Source: Catonia carolina
Lineage: Eukaryota; Arthropoda; Insecta; Hemiptera; Achilidae
Direction: 5' to 3'
Length of the DNA: 64,000 nucleotides
NCBI GenBank assembly: GCA_035578175.1
Contig: JAQMRL010000003.1
Span: forward strand, 80,549,969-80,613,968
Shown here: piece by piece, positions 1-10,400 of the stretch
How the letters are laid out: each line of letters starts with the position of its first letter
Numbering within the stretch: position 1 is the first letter of the stretch
Notes under the pieces: generated by a model
Databases searched by the model: none
The model's input: the letters and a program-made list of their open reading frames with translations, nothing else
What the model was told of the DNA's origin: nothing
Made by a program: the position numbers and the translations under genes

Positions 1-1
1 C

Positions 2-999
2 TTTTTTTTTTTCCGGGGTTCCTACGGCCGGCGCCGCTTCCCGCACTTCAATCTCCATTCTCTTCTATCCTCCCAATCACCCTCATCCATCCCTCTCTCC
101 CTCATGGCTTCCTGTATTCCCCATTCCACGTTTTCCTTGGTCTACCTTTCTTCCTTCTGTTGGTTGGGACATAAGACAACATTCTTTTTGGCCACCTCTC
201 ATCACCCATTCTCTGCACATGACCATACCATACCAGTTGTCGTCTCTCTATCCTATCCACAATGGTATCTTCTACATGAGCTCTTTTCCTGATGTCGTCA
301 TTCCGGATATGGTCCAACCTGGACACTCTACATGAACGGCGCAGAAAGTCCATTTCAATTGCTTTAAGCTGGCTGTCTATTTTTGATGTTATTTGCCAGC
401 ACTCTGCCCCATAAGTTGTTATTGGCTCCACAATAGTGTGGTACAACTGGACTTTTGTATTCATGTGCATTTTTGCAGACCATAAAATCGGGTTCAATTT
501 CCGGATTGCTATTCTCCCTTGCACAATCCTATTTTTAACATCCTTCCTAGTTGAACCGTCTGATGATATGTAGGTCCCCAAGTACTTGAATTCCTTTGTG
601 CTCTTGATAATTTTGTTGTCGACTTGAAGATCATTGGACTCTTCCCCTATAACCAAGTATTCGGTTTTGCTAATATTAATATTCAACCCCCATTCACAGT
701 ATTCATCCAAGAGTTTCCTTGTCATATAAGCAATGTCCTCCTCATCGTTAGCTATGAGCACTTGATCATCGGCAAACAGTAGTGTATACAAACAGGTATC
801 TCCAATTTCAATCCCCATTCCATTACATTTCTTGCGCCAGGTGCTCAGTGCTCTTTGTATATATATCTTGAAAAGAGTTGGTGATAAACAACACCCCTGC
901 TTCAAACCCTTGTTAACCCTGAATGGCGCAGATATTTTATTATTCAATTTAATCACACATTCTGAGTTCCTATAAAGTGTTCTTATTGCTCTGATGTAG
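2..999 (-). mobile_element. Non-LTR retrotransposon, C-terminal half of RT, with 3' end and poly(A)
   Basis: This is the reverse-transcriptase part of an endonuclease/RT LINE, read on the minus strand from about 999 down. Visible motifs in order are GLKQGCCLSPTLF (RT B-box region), LLFADDQVLIA (catalytic FADD), KYLGTYISSDGS, TTYGAECWQI, WYGHVQRM and GRPRKTW. The frame is open from about 999 to a premature TGA at 102-104. A one-base loss near 124 causes this: one frame over, the reading runs on through MDEGDWEDRREWR to a TAG at 22-24. About ten bases later comes an A-tract (T run 2-12), so the 3' UTR is almost absent. The frame also continues upstream of the first possible start (956), so the copy is 5'-truncated rather than starting there. 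The 5' junction near 1000 abuts a Jockey relic on the other strand. The clade is not certain; it is a generic insect endonuclease-RT type, not Jockey. Confidence 0.85.
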
Positions 1000-1017
1000 C
1001 CTTTGTCTAAAACTACT

Positions 1018-1395
1018 AGTCTAAAACTACCAGTTTATAAGTGTTACCTTAGACCCGTTTGGATTCATAGCAGCCAAATTTACTGTTATGCCAAACTGAC
1101 AGTCATTTTGAAAATACAACGCTTTCAGTCCAAACTGTTAAGACAGAATACTAGTGCTCCCTTTTACTTAACGAACGATACACTACGCTCAGACTTAAAC
1201 GTCCCAAACATTAACGATGTGTTCCTACGCACATACACACGATTTAAAAAGAAATTATCCAACCAGCTCATTGTTGACATAGACACACCAGATTTACCAA
1301 CTGCCCCTATACGAAGACTGAAATGACTCTGAAGTAAGGGTATCATAAGACGTAAAAATTAAAGAAAACCATGTAAAATAAGTAAATAATTAACA
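1018..1395 (+). pseudogene. Jockey-clade LINE, ORF2 C-terminal relic
   Basis: The plus strand encodes the extreme C-terminus of a Jockey-type ORF2. The diagnostic run is IQRFQSKLLR followed by APFYLTNDTLRSDLNV, then a basic tail beginning RRLK. The tail ends in TGA codons where related copies read RRLKRRW-SRD-L, so two C>T or G>A type nonsense changes are likely. The 3' boundary is vague and placed in the AT-rich DNA near 1395. A short imperfect duplication (tctaaaactac) sits at the junction with the RT fragment on its left. The same protein tail recurs at 12.0 and 33.2 kb. Confidence 0.75.
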
Positions 1396-1780
1396 TAATA
1401 ATGAACTAACTTAATGATTACGGTTGGAGTACTGTCAATGGGTAGCGATCTCCTCAATGTCTTAAAATTTTTCAATATTTGTATCCTTTTTTTAACAAAT
1501 TTGTTCGTTGTTAATTTTATACAGTGGCAAATAAAAATATGTTGTGTAGTCAAAAAAAAATTACAGATGTTATGTAGGAAGTATTTTCACTCTAGAGGAA
1601 TAAACTTATTTCACTTCATATCGTGTCTGAAATGATATCTAAGCATAACTATTATAAGTTAGATGCTGTATATTATAAGCTAGTGGCTTATATTGATTTT
1701 CATGACGCTTAAACGTCGGATAACGGGATAAGCTTACATATTCATGTTGAATAGTATAAGCATTTCACGTCTAACATTTT
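1396..1780. other. AT-rich DNA, no feature recognised
   Basis: I see only short chance ORFs without protein-like composition, and homopolymer runs. Confidence 0.6.
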
Positions 1781-1784
1781 TCTT

Positions 1785-2030
1785 AAAAGTTTCTCCGCGT
1801 GGAGATTTGCATATCTGAGTTAATGCAGGTTAGCGGCGGTTCAGCTCGAATGCGGCGACTATCACTACACCCAGCTAGCCACAGCTCCGGGGGAGGCAAG
1901 AGGAACGGGTCGGTGTTAGGATGATGTTTTAGGGGCGGGAGGGGGAACGCTTGCATATGAATTAGGTAAACGACTTGATTACTCCCTTTCTGGAAGGGCT
2001 TAGTCGCCCCTTCTAGCAAACCTTTAAGTT
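1785..2030. promoter_or_regulatory. GC-richer island with octamer-like sites; candidate regulatory DNA
   Basis: This block is clearly richer in G+C than its surroundings. It holds a perfect octamer-type site ATTTGCAT (1805-1812) and a second octamer-half site, TTGCATATGAAT (1951-1962). A GC box-like run lies near 1931-1945. The minus-strand ORF here lacks any recognisable domain. It may be a conserved non-coding element or an old promoter; function is inference only. Confidence 0.3.
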
Positions 2031-2570
2031 TTATGGAAATTGTATTCCACCGGGGACTTCATAATTCCGTGCGGTATGATGGTTATAATAGAGTCCCCTC
2101 TTGCCGTGTAAGTCTTACAACTCTACCGCCTCCACTCGTATAACCTACACTATTTTATCGGCTCTATTACTACCTAAAACTCCACTCGCCATAAATAATC
2201 TATACTCCGTTATTTAGTTATTAAATATAGTTTGTCGTATAATTAAAGTAATAAAACTATTGTACTTGTTTATTATTCTATTTTATTAGTCAAAACTATT
2301 AACTTGATGCTTTTTCCATTATAATTTATCTGTAAGAAAACTTTATTCTATTCCATATTCACATACAACTAACATTAGCGTTGCTTTCGTATAATCTTTT
2401 GGTAGTTGGAGATCATAAAATATTTCTCTTAAATTCAGACGATGTGCAATTATTCGTTCCGATGGAAAATAACGTTAGTTTCTGTTTCTTAATTAACAGT
2501 TAGAATGACGATAGACGCGTTGTTTTAACACATAATTGAATATTGTATTTTTAAACTGATAAATATTTTT
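2031..2570. other. AT-rich DNA, no feature recognised
   Basis: No coding, RNA or repeat signal that I can support. Confidence 0.55.
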
Positions 2571-2683
2571 AAATTTTTTCTTTTTTAATTTATTTAACGT
2601 CGCATCAACATCAAGGTCATTAGCGACGACGTTGGGGTGTAACTGTGTGTGATGAGGATGAAATGATTATTTGTAACGTATAT
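2571..2683 (-). mobile_element. tRNA-derived SINE, 3' body fragment
   Basis: Read on the minus strand, this matches the 3' half of the complete SINE at 61763-61956, including the block around ACCCCAACGTCGTCGCTAAT and the end GATGCGACGTTAAATAAA plus A-rich tail. The tRNA-like head is missing. An (ATT)n microsatellite follows at 2680-2709. Confidence 0.8.
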
Positions 2684-2709
2684 TATTATTATTATTATTA
2701 TTATTATTT
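2680..2709. repeat. (ATT)n microsatellite
   Basis: About ten uninterrupted ATT units next to the truncated SINE body. Confidence 0.9.
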
Positions 2710-2711
2710 GT

Positions 2712-2775
2712 AAGGTTGATTTTTAATTTTGAGTCATTCACTCATGATTAAATTTAGGTTATCTTTTTCATTTTA
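2712..2775 (+). repeat. Short dispersed repeat shared with 49953-50020
   Basis: The segment around CACTCATGATTAAATTTAGG recurs in the same orientation at 49953-50020, with about 85% identity by eye. The family is unknown. Confidence 0.6.
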
Positions 2776-2789
2776 AATCGTGGTAAACC

Positions 2790-2880
2790 TTTCAGGCTGT
2801 CAACCAGTACCATGGTGTCATCAGCATATCTAATGTTATTTATTCTCACTGCGTTAAGCAAGATTCTCTCTTCCACAACG
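2790..2880 (-). pseudogene. LINE reverse-transcriptase relic with YADD box
   Basis: The minus strand reads VRINNIRYADDTMVLVDSL, a clear RT palm motif with the catalytic YADD encoded at about 2818-2830. The frame is short and no other RT block adjoins it in frame. It resembles the RT at 8.2-8.8 kb (INNFRYADDTVIFA) more than the Jockey copies. Confidence 0.75.
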
Positions 2881-3290
2881 TGCAAGAAGTGGAACCTTCT
2901 TGTCCTTACAAAAGAAAATTTAAATATAAAAGCCTACATTAGCCTAAGTTCTGAGAAAAAACATTTTAGTGATTCTTTTAATGGATTTTAGAAAAGTTGA
3001 GAATTTCTTGAAAAAAGAGAACACCTGATTTAATCCAATCAATAAATACCCAAGTAATGAACTATATACATAAAAAACATATCTACAAAGGATAAACTAG
3101 ATTCCTATTTTTTTTATAGTTCTTGAGAAATGTAGCAAGTATTACATAAAGTTATATAAAAAGCCGGACTCCCCGTATTAGCCTATAGATTTTTATCTTC
3201 TATAGAACATTGAAGATTGGAGTATATCAATTTTGTCAACGTATATAAATTTAAATAATAATAATATTATTTATAGCATTGTTGGGAAGT
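2881..3290. other. AT-rich DNA, no feature recognised
   Basis: Nothing supportable on either strand. Confidence 0.55.
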
Positions 3291-3730
3291 AGTATTATAG
3301 ACATGTTGGAGTGGTAAAAGGTATATTTAAGTTAAGGCTGGGTCCGCTGTACATATGTAATGTGCAGAGGATATTAACGTTGGTAAGAGGGTGTACAGTG
3401 GGCGTAAGAGAAACGTGGAAGTGTATGAGGAAGGTGAGGAGGGTTAGGTCGTATCGGAGGCAGTATTGCGACGAGGAACTACTGTGAACAAACGTGAACG
3501 TGACGGAATCGTTTGGAGGCGACGTTAGAGAGAACTATAAACCTGCCCCCAGTTTGTTAAATCGCACGTGACCAGCATTCAACACTATGTCTGTTGGCAT
3601 TCAGAGCACCGGCGTTCCACTTTGGGGATTAATTATCCCCCATTTACTAACATGCTCGCTTCTTGCTGCCACTGCCGCCGCTATAACGTCGTCGTCCAGA
3701 TGTCTGCAGTGCAACATATTCCGTCCGATG
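3290..3730. other. GC-richer stretch of unknown nature
   Basis: Base composition is more even here than in the neighbours. It includes an E-box CACGTG at about 3564 and a palindromic run GGGGATTAATTATCCCCC at about 3623. A 104-codon plus-strand ORF from 3568 has no recognisable domain and a Cys/His-rich but unpatterned sequence, so I do not call it a gene. It could be regulatory or an unrecognised transposon piece. Confidence 0.25.
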
Positions 3731-4164
3731 TTCATATATTTATAATGCCAGCAGTTTGTTCATGTAGACAACATGTACATGCTCTTTCCATTATAATATT
3801 TATAACTCACTTTGTTACTACCACTAAAACTCAAAGAATATTAGCCAACATTAAATATCGTAGACATAAATTGCCAATGTAACCTTGAGGTAACATAGGC
3901 CTACATAACTGCAACGACCTTTTGTTCCTTTTGTCATAGTTTTCAAAAATTATTACCAAAAAGGTTACCAAGAATTTCTTAGTAAGCCTAAACAGTGTGT
4001 CATTTCGTTGATCAATGATTTTATGGTGTTGTGCTATTATTAACGGGTGTTTCAAAAAGGATACAACTAGTTTTTAGATGACATGAATAAAGTAGAAAAT
4101 TATAAGATAAAAACGTAGTAAATGAGGGGATTTAAAAAAAATCGTAGAAGTCGTTTTTAAGAAA

Positions 4165-4215
4165 ATCTAAAGAAACTGAAAAATTGCACGAATAAACGTG
4201 AATGTGTGAGAGCGA
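4165..4215 (+). repeat. Fragment of the CA-bearing dispersed repeat
   Basis: GAAAAATTGCACGAATAAAC matches the start of the repeat at 33870 and 49545. The rest of the unit is interrupted before the copy at 4600. Confidence 0.45.
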
Positions 4216-4599
4216 GTGTTTATGTGTCTGTATGGTTTTCCCTTTTATTTTATTTGTTTCTTCTCTTTTTTCAACAAAGTATTGTTTTGTAAAGAATGGG
4301 AAGATAAGTTGCAAAATTTTCTTTGTAAGTTAGGTAGAAAATTCCGGGTAAAGTGGCTCTGTTTGGTGGGACTCTTGTCTTAATTCATTCAATTAAGTTT
4401 TTCGTACCACGTGGAGTTTCGCAAGTGGCAAATCTTGTTCCACCTATTGTTCCAGAAATTAAATCATTTTTTTTGACCTGTGCCTTTAGGTCAAAATGAG
4501 AGACCCGATGCAGATGTAATTGCAAGCGAACAGCACTCGTGGCCGCAAGATCGGCTTTTTCGTTGACAAAAAGTTTTTGTCAGACACGCTGCTGGTATT

Positions 4600-4627
4600 T
4601 AATTAAGTTCCAAGTTTCAACTTCACA

Positions 4628-4665
<38 letters not shown>

Positions 4666-4800
4666 TCAATCGTTAAAAACATGTTTTTTCGAGTTCAGGG
4701 CCCTGAAACCGTGTATTTCCAGTAAAAAATTCAACATGAAAATAATACAAACCTTCCCTACATTTCATAAATGCCAAGAGAAACTAAAATTGTGCCCTTT
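4600..4800 (+). repeat. Dispersed repeat with embedded (CA)n
   Basis: The order of blocks is a CAAGTTTCAA-type block, (CA)n at 4625-4662, then ATCGTTAAAAACATGTTTTT, a GGTTCAGGG-like block and AACATGAAAATAATACAAAC. The same blocks in the same order occur at 33870-34320 and 49545-49810, and inverted at 5325-5470. The microsatellite is therefore an internal part of the repeat. Confidence 0.7.
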
Positions 4801-5324
4801 TAAAATTTATAAAATATTTTCTTTACGAGGGCATGTCTCCTGGATAAAATCTCTTAATTCCTGCTTCATGAACATGTAGTTACCAAACTTTTGATCTGCA
4901 GTATGAACAATATATTTATTTAACTTTTGTTTAACAAAGAAGCAACCTACGTTAACCATTGTTGCAATATAACTTCAATAGCCGACATTTTCAATACGTT
5001 ACGAACCATTCAGAGTGTCTAAAGGTCTTTCTATTTTAATTTAGAACAACAAAATTCATATAACTTTACTTTAAATTTTATTAGGAAAAGTTTTATTTAG
5101 TATGTAATTTACTAAATAGCAAAGAGCATTATTGTATAGCGTATTTTATAACTTTTCAAATTTAAACAACAAAATTTAAGTTTTAGATGATAGAAATTAA
5201 CTTTTACAAAATTAATTATTGAAATCTAAAATTAGAAGTAGCCTAATAGTATTCGGTACTATTGTACTTTAAGAAATATAAAATATAATTACTGTTCGTA
5301 AGTATAACTTATTTTTAATTTTCC
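4801..5324. other. AT-rich DNA, no feature recognised
   Basis: Long A/T runs only. Confidence 0.55.
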
Positions 5325-5470
5325 TCCGTAGGAAAGGAAAGTATTGTTTCCATAGAAATTTTTGGAAAATGAGTTTTTCCCGAAAATACACGTTTTCAGG
5401 TTCCCAAACTTTTAACGATTAGTGTGTGTGCGTGTGTCAACCGGAAGTACTAGATAATTTGTGCAATTTT
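5325..5470 (-). repeat. Dispersed repeat with embedded (CA)n, inverted copy
   Basis: This is the reverse orientation of the 4600-4800 family. The tract is reduced to GTGTGTGCGTGTGT at about 5424, and a CCGGAAGTA block beyond the tract corresponds to CTTCCGGTTGACC in the 33.9 kb copy. Confidence 0.6.
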
Positions 5471-5670
5471 TTGGCGATTTTTTCAAAAACTGCTCCTACG
5501 ATATTGTTTAAAATTAGGCCTATCTTATTTCTAATTTAAAAAAATAGGTATTTTAAAAAGTGTAAAATTGTGTAGCATTAATATTGTTTAACACTAGCTT
5601 ATTGGTTAAAATTATCTTATATAGGCCTACTAATTTCAAAAAGTATTTTAAAAGTAGTGAAAAGTATTTT

Positions 5671-5738
5671 CCTCGTTTTACTTAGTAAAGCCTCTAGAGG
5701 TTCAAACCAGCCTTTTGGCTGATGACCTAAACAACAAT
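5671..5738 (+). repeat. 390-bp dispersed repeat family, 3' end fragment
   Basis: This is the terminal block of the family described at 46345: CTTAGTAAAGCCTCTAGAGG, then the AACCAGCC and GGCTGATGACCTAAACAAC blocks. Only the last 65 or so bases remain. Confidence 0.8.
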
Positions 5739-5739
5739 A

Positions 5740-6465
5740 ATTAAAATTTCTTCTAAGCTACAATTGCTAGACTACTTGTTCTAATGTAAACAGGTTGTAA
5801 TGTTACAGATTTCAAAAAAATTGTTCAAAATTTGGATGTTAAGAAGTGTTATATATACAAGATTTTTAGAATAAATTTACCAACATTTTCTTTTAGATAT
5901 GAGTTGAAATTTGTTCACGTCGTGTAATAAATTCAGATGTTAATTACTAACGTTAAATTCTGTAGTTTCCAATACAAATACAAGTAACATTTACAAACAA
6001 ACGTAGGCTACGTCAAAATAAATGGATTCGTATCGAGAGAGAATGAGAAAGAATGATTAGGGATGTCCAGTGACGTTTATGTTTGTTGTTTTACTAGAGT
6101 CGACTGCCCTCCAACGGTTGTAGACAAATATGTTGAAAAGACCGAACCTAAAATGTTATTACTCTAATGCGACTTTGTATGCACAGCCTGCAGCCATTTC
6201 AAATAAGCGGTTGCCAAAGATATTCTAATGAAATTGCTCTTCAATTCTACCCCAAACCTTTAATGTTATATTTGATATTACTTCTTAAATTATCATTAGT
6301 GTAATTTTATGGTCTCCGTTTGATATTTAGTTTGTTCAAATTACGGTAAATGGATCTTTATGAATCTTCAGTTAAAATTAGTGATATATAATATTTCCAG
6401 TAAAAATATGATGTTTCCTACATTATTTGAAAATAATTAAAATTTAATTTAACTATAGTTGAACC
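5740..6465. other. AT-rich DNA, no feature recognised
   Basis: No coding or repeat signal I can support. Confidence 0.55.
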
Positions 6466-6468
6466 GTT

Positions 6469-6787
6469 CTTAGTTTGCTCCTACTGTCAACAAACAAAAG
6501 CCACCTACTACAGGGTGCACGCTAGAGTCCACGACTTTACGGATGTCGTATTCCTATTAAGTTAACTATTTTTTAAGTTATAAGCACTTAAAGTACTTAA
6601 AACATCAGTCATGATATGATGTAGGCCTAGCAATTTCATTTATAAAAATACTTTTAAAAGTATTTTGTATTTAAATACTTTTGAAAGTATTTTGTTGTTA
6701 CTTTTTAATCAGCAAGTACACATTTTTATATAATGCGCATGCTCAGTGACGTCATTATTTGTTTACATTAGGAGCAAACTAAGAGAG
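6469..6787. mobile_element. MITE-like element with terminal inverted repeats
   Basis: The left end CTTAGTTTGCTCCTACTG is mirrored at the right end by TAGGAGCAAACTAAG, giving inverted arms of about 26 bp around 265 bp. The interior has two tandem quasi-palindromes of the form AAATACTTTTNAAAGTATTT (6644-6692). No transposase is present and no target-site duplication is clear. Confidence 0.55.
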
Positions 6788-7015
6788 GCTGGATTGTAAG
6801 TTATATGTATCATAGATTTTTTTAAGGTAGGCTGAGGTAGAAACCCAAATTTGAAAAAAAAATTTCGACGTGTCTATGGGGCGGTTAGAGAAACTAATAC
6901 ATGGCGAATAATAATCAAGAAATAGTTAAGATATTTGAATAGGAGGCTATCGTTAAATTGATAAATTCTCCGCGAATAAGATGATTAAGTCACTTGTAAC
7001 TTATCGACGAATAGT

Positions 7016-7222
7016 GTTATGGCAAAAAGGGTATTGAAGGCTCGGATTTATGGTACAAGAGAAAGGGGTTGACTAAAAATTAGATGGCATGATGACGTAA
7101 ATGAGGACCTTTGAATTATGGGGGTGAGAGGATACCTGGGGACGGCGAGGGAAGAGGACATTGGAGGGGAATTATGTTGTGAGGCCAAGGATCACATTGT
7201 AGTGCTGAAGGTAGAAGAAGAA
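7016..7222 (+). pseudogene. LINE RT C-terminal tail relic
   Basis: One continuous plus-strand frame reads VLKARIYGTRERG, stop, LKIRWHDDVNEDL, stop, IMGVRGYLGTAREE and onward, then runs into GAA-type repeats. This is the RTRRRGRPRLRW-DDV-EDL-MGVRGW class of LINE C-terminus. Two in-frame TGA codons mark it as dead. The 3' end is the AGAAGAAGAAGAAAAAAA tract. Confidence 0.75.
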
Positions 7223-7224
7223 GA

Positions 7225-7676
7225 AAAAAACAAACATTGTAACATCCATTTTTGCCAACAATACTGCCGTCCAATCAATTTATAAAAATATAGCTACGGT
7301 GTTTGAGCGTCTGCAAGAACATCTGGGAGTACTAGACTGACTGAATTGATGGCGAATGAGTACAAATGAAACAAGCGCATGCGTAGCATTCATACAATAA
7401 ATTAAAAACATTTCTGCAGAAAAATTACATCAATAAATTACCACAATTTTAAAACGTTATGCTAATTTCTATTCATTAAAAATAATATAAAAATTACTTG
7501 ATTGATGAAACTTTTTACAGTATACAAGAATTTCTTTCTAAATAATAATTTATTCCAACAAAAAAATAACTGAAAATAAATTTAAACTCACAAAACATCA
7601 AAGCGAATGCTAAAAAAACTGTGTAAATATTAGAAGATGACACATTTATAATTGTAATTAATCTTGCAGTAGTAAG
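7225..7676. other. AT-rich DNA, no feature recognised
   Basis: Nothing supportable. Confidence 0.5.
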
Positions 7677-7680
7677 TACT

Positions 7681-7752
7681 GTCTGTCTATAACTTGAAGG
7701 CCTCCATCAGAGAGGAGCAGAATCGGCCCGCTACTAGCCTTCTCAATCTTCT
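7681..7752 (-). repeat. Inverted repeat arm flanking the RT fragment (left)
   Basis: The reverse complement of this segment matches 8866-8938 with roughly 85% identity. It lies just beyond the 3' end of the RT fragment on the minus strand and starts in its (GAA)n tail. Confidence 0.75.
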
Positions 7753-8830
7753 TCTTCTAGTGCCAATCCGTTACCGGATGCTGGCGATCATTCTGGCAAT
7801 GCTGATTTTATTCAATGCTGCGTTAAAAAGTCCCGTAGTGGATGTTTCAAACCATGTTCTCAAATTCTTTAACCAGGATATTCGTCTTCTTCCAATGCCT
7901 CTCTTGCCCTCTATTTTTCCTTGTAAAATGCATTTCAGCAGCTTGTACTTGTTCTCGTTTCGCATGATGTGTCCTAGATATTCCAATTTTCTTCTTTTTA
8001 TGGTGCGTATTATTTCCGTTTCCTTATTAAGTTTTTGCAGTACCTTAGCGTTTGATACTTTGTCCGCCCAAGATATTTTTAGAATTCTTCTGTAAGTCCA
8101 CATCTCGAACGATTGTAGTTTCTTTTCCGTTGCTGCCGTCAAGGTCCAAGATTCTACTCCGTATAGCAAAATGGAAAGTATATAACATCGGAGCAGTCTG
8201 ATATTCAGTTCTCATTTTAGATTGTGCGTTTTAAACAGTTTAGCCATTTGGATGAACGCTGCCCTTGCTTTTTCAATCCTACTTTTTATTTCCTGTAAAT
8301 GATCCCAACGCTCGTTTAGTACAGTCCCAAGATATATGTATGTTGGCACCCTTTCCACTATCCTATCATTTATGGTGAACTGCACTCTTCCAATTCTTTC
8401 CTTGCTGATTATCATGACTTTCGTTTTGTTTACATTAATTTCCAAGCCATATTTTCTACTAGTTTCCGCTACTTTCTGCATGAGAAGTTGTAATCCTTGA
8501 GCAAAGATGACGGTATCGTCGGCATATCTGAAATTATTAATCTGTTCACCATTTAATAAAATTCCGGCCTCTGTAAATTCTAGAGCTTCCTGAAAAATTG
8601 CCTCAGAGTACAGATTAAATATAAGAGGCGACAATATACACCCCTGCCGGACACCTCGAAGAATTTCCACTTGTTCTGTTTTGTCGTGGTTGACTCTAAC
8701 AGAGGCTGATTGATGCCAATACAGGTTTTTGATTATGCGCAAATCTTTGCCGTCAATTCCACTATCTTGTAGGACTACCATCATTTTATTATGTTGGATA
8801 GCCTTCTCAATAACATTTCATTATGTACTA
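7753..8830 (-). pseudogene. LINE reverse-transcriptase fragment with one in-frame stop
   Basis: The minus strand encodes RT motifs in order: IIKNLYWHQSASVRV, LRGVRQGCILSPLIFNLYSE, INNFRYADDTVIFAQ (catalytic YADD), GLEINVNKTKVMI, IYLGTVLNE, LLYGVESWTL, RRKLEYLGHIMR and GRRRISWLKNLRTWF. The two open segments (8784-8212 and 8169-7771) share one frame and are split only by a TGA at 8212-8214. The conserved blocks on both sides are intact, so a single substitution is the main visible lesion inside the preserved part. The frame also extends upstream of 8784 through IEKAIQHNK. The endonuclease and the start of the RT are gone, cut off at a hairpin. It belongs to the common insect RT type ending in LFNAALNKISIARMIASIR. 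Confidence 0.88.
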
Positions 8831-8884
8831 CTACTAACTAGTACACAAGAATTGGTACATAATGAAGTGTTATTGAGAAGGCTA
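8802..8884. repeat. Near-perfect inverted repeat at the 5' break of the RT fragment
   Basis: The arms 8802-8829 and 8857-8884 are inverted copies with about one mismatch in 28. The left arm overlaps RT coding sequence (IEKAI). The right arm continues into the second copy of the 3' terminal segment (8866-8938). Confidence 0.85.
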
Positions 8885-8938
8885 GTAGTGGGTCGATTCT
8901 GCCCCTCTCTGCGGGAGGCCATCAAGTCATAGACATAC
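8866..8938 (+). repeat. Inverted repeat arm flanking the RT fragment (right)
   Basis: This is the inverted partner of 7681-7752. On each arm the same frame gives a VxGRFCxSLxEAxK-like tail before a stop, so it may have been coding. Confidence 0.75.
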
Positions 8939-9245
8939 ATTGTATAATTACAAATATGTATATTCGGTATTTTGTATTAACTTAGGTATAACTCCTTGAC
9001 ATCGCTTATATACCATCAGGAGTCTCCTGGACGCAATAAAAAAAATGAACTATCTTTTCCTAGAAGATAACAATTGAATGAAAGTTATTATAAGAAGCAA
9101 TAAATAAATGGTAGTACCTTTTAAAATTCAAACAAAAGCTATTGTTTTTAAGACATCATTCTCGCTATTACATTATTACATAGTTAATACACCCCACCAT
9201 CCTATTCTTAGTTTTAGGTATTGTATAATGAGAGCACATAAAGAC

Positions 9246-9643
9246 TTGTTGTTTAGGTCATCAGCCGAAGGGTGTTTTGAACTTCTAGAGGCTTTACTAA
9301 GTAAAACGAGGAGTGAGGTGGTTTACGATTGCCTTCCTCATTAAGTGGAAAAGTATAACTTACTTATCAGCATACTAGGCTCTCTGAAAAGCATCTACTT
9401 TCTATCCTGCAAATAACACCTTCACTTCATTCACTACAGGGTATGGCTGTATAATGAAGTTCATTACTCTCAGAGGAGATAACTGTGACTAGTATCTTTT
9501 ACACCTCTACATATTTTGTTCTTGAATGGTTCAGTCATATAATTGGGTGACCACGTGATAAGAAACAGAACTATTTTTTATAGCCCTGGAACTAGCAGAT
9601 CGAGTAGAAATAATTTAATTCTCCACCTGCCTGTAAATGGCAA
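9246..9643 (-). repeat. 390-bp dispersed repeat family, nearly full copy
   Basis: Reverse orientation of the family described at 46345, from the TTTAGGTCATCAGCCGAA end to the CACCTGCCTG end. Confidence 0.85.
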
Positions 9644-9644
9644 A

Positions 9645-10330
9645 AAAGAAAAAAACTTTTACAAACTCAGAAACGTCTCTGATTACCTACAATATTTTTT
9701 GTCATTTACATAAGGTATTGGCTATTGAAAAATTAGTAATTTTAATAAATTAAACTTATATAAATAATAATTAAATATGATGACTAGCAATGAGTTTAAC
9801 AATCGCATAAAAGGACCAACTAAGTTTCTCATTATATGCAAACTAAAATGTTATACAATAATAAGATAAGGAATAATTGTAGTGAAACTATTGTGCTCGA
9901 AATGGTAGTTGTTAGCTCTAGTACCAACCAGGCCTAGCTATCCTAATCCTCAGGGTACAGACTTTGTCCTGAAGTAAGTTACTACATTATATTCTGTCCA
10001 GCCCATTAGCTTACTTCATCCCTAAAGGCATGAATTCACAACAGTTCCTCTCTTCCTTGACTACGAAATATACATTCATTCCCTTTATACCTCACCCTTT
10101 TCATCTACTCTATACATATCTCCCTTCATTAGAATTGATAAAATTTACCTTGACTTTTACAATTAAGTACACCTTTCTTTTAACTCATTCACATTAATTT
10201 AGTATCTTAGTTTTTCAGTCGTAATATATATTGAACAAATTTATAAATAAATGCAAATCTATTTTTACCCATATCTCCCAGTGAACATACCTTTAAAAAC
10301 ATCAAAATAAACACTGTTCACAAGTTGATC
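9645..10330. other. AT-rich DNA, no feature recognised
   Basis: No supportable feature. Confidence 0.55.
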
Positions 10331-10336
10331 CATGTG

Positions 10337-10365
10337 AGGTGTGGCTATTAAATAACGAGACTGAC
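10337..10365 (-). repeat. Putative mariner terminal repeat
   Basis: AGGTGTGGCTATTAAATAAC lies about 40 bp beyond the transposase stop, where a mariner end is expected. No matching left end was found, so this is by position only. Confidence 0.4.
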
Positions 10366-10400
10366 GTTAAAAATGTAATTTTAATTTTATATATACATAA

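Noticed and set aside
3568..3882. 104-codon Cys/His-rich ORF as a zinc-finger gene
   Set aside because: The Cys and His lack any zinc-finger spacing and there is no gene context.
8729..8932. 67-codon plus ORF
   Set aside because: Antisense to RT at its start and then in the inverted tail; not an independent gene.
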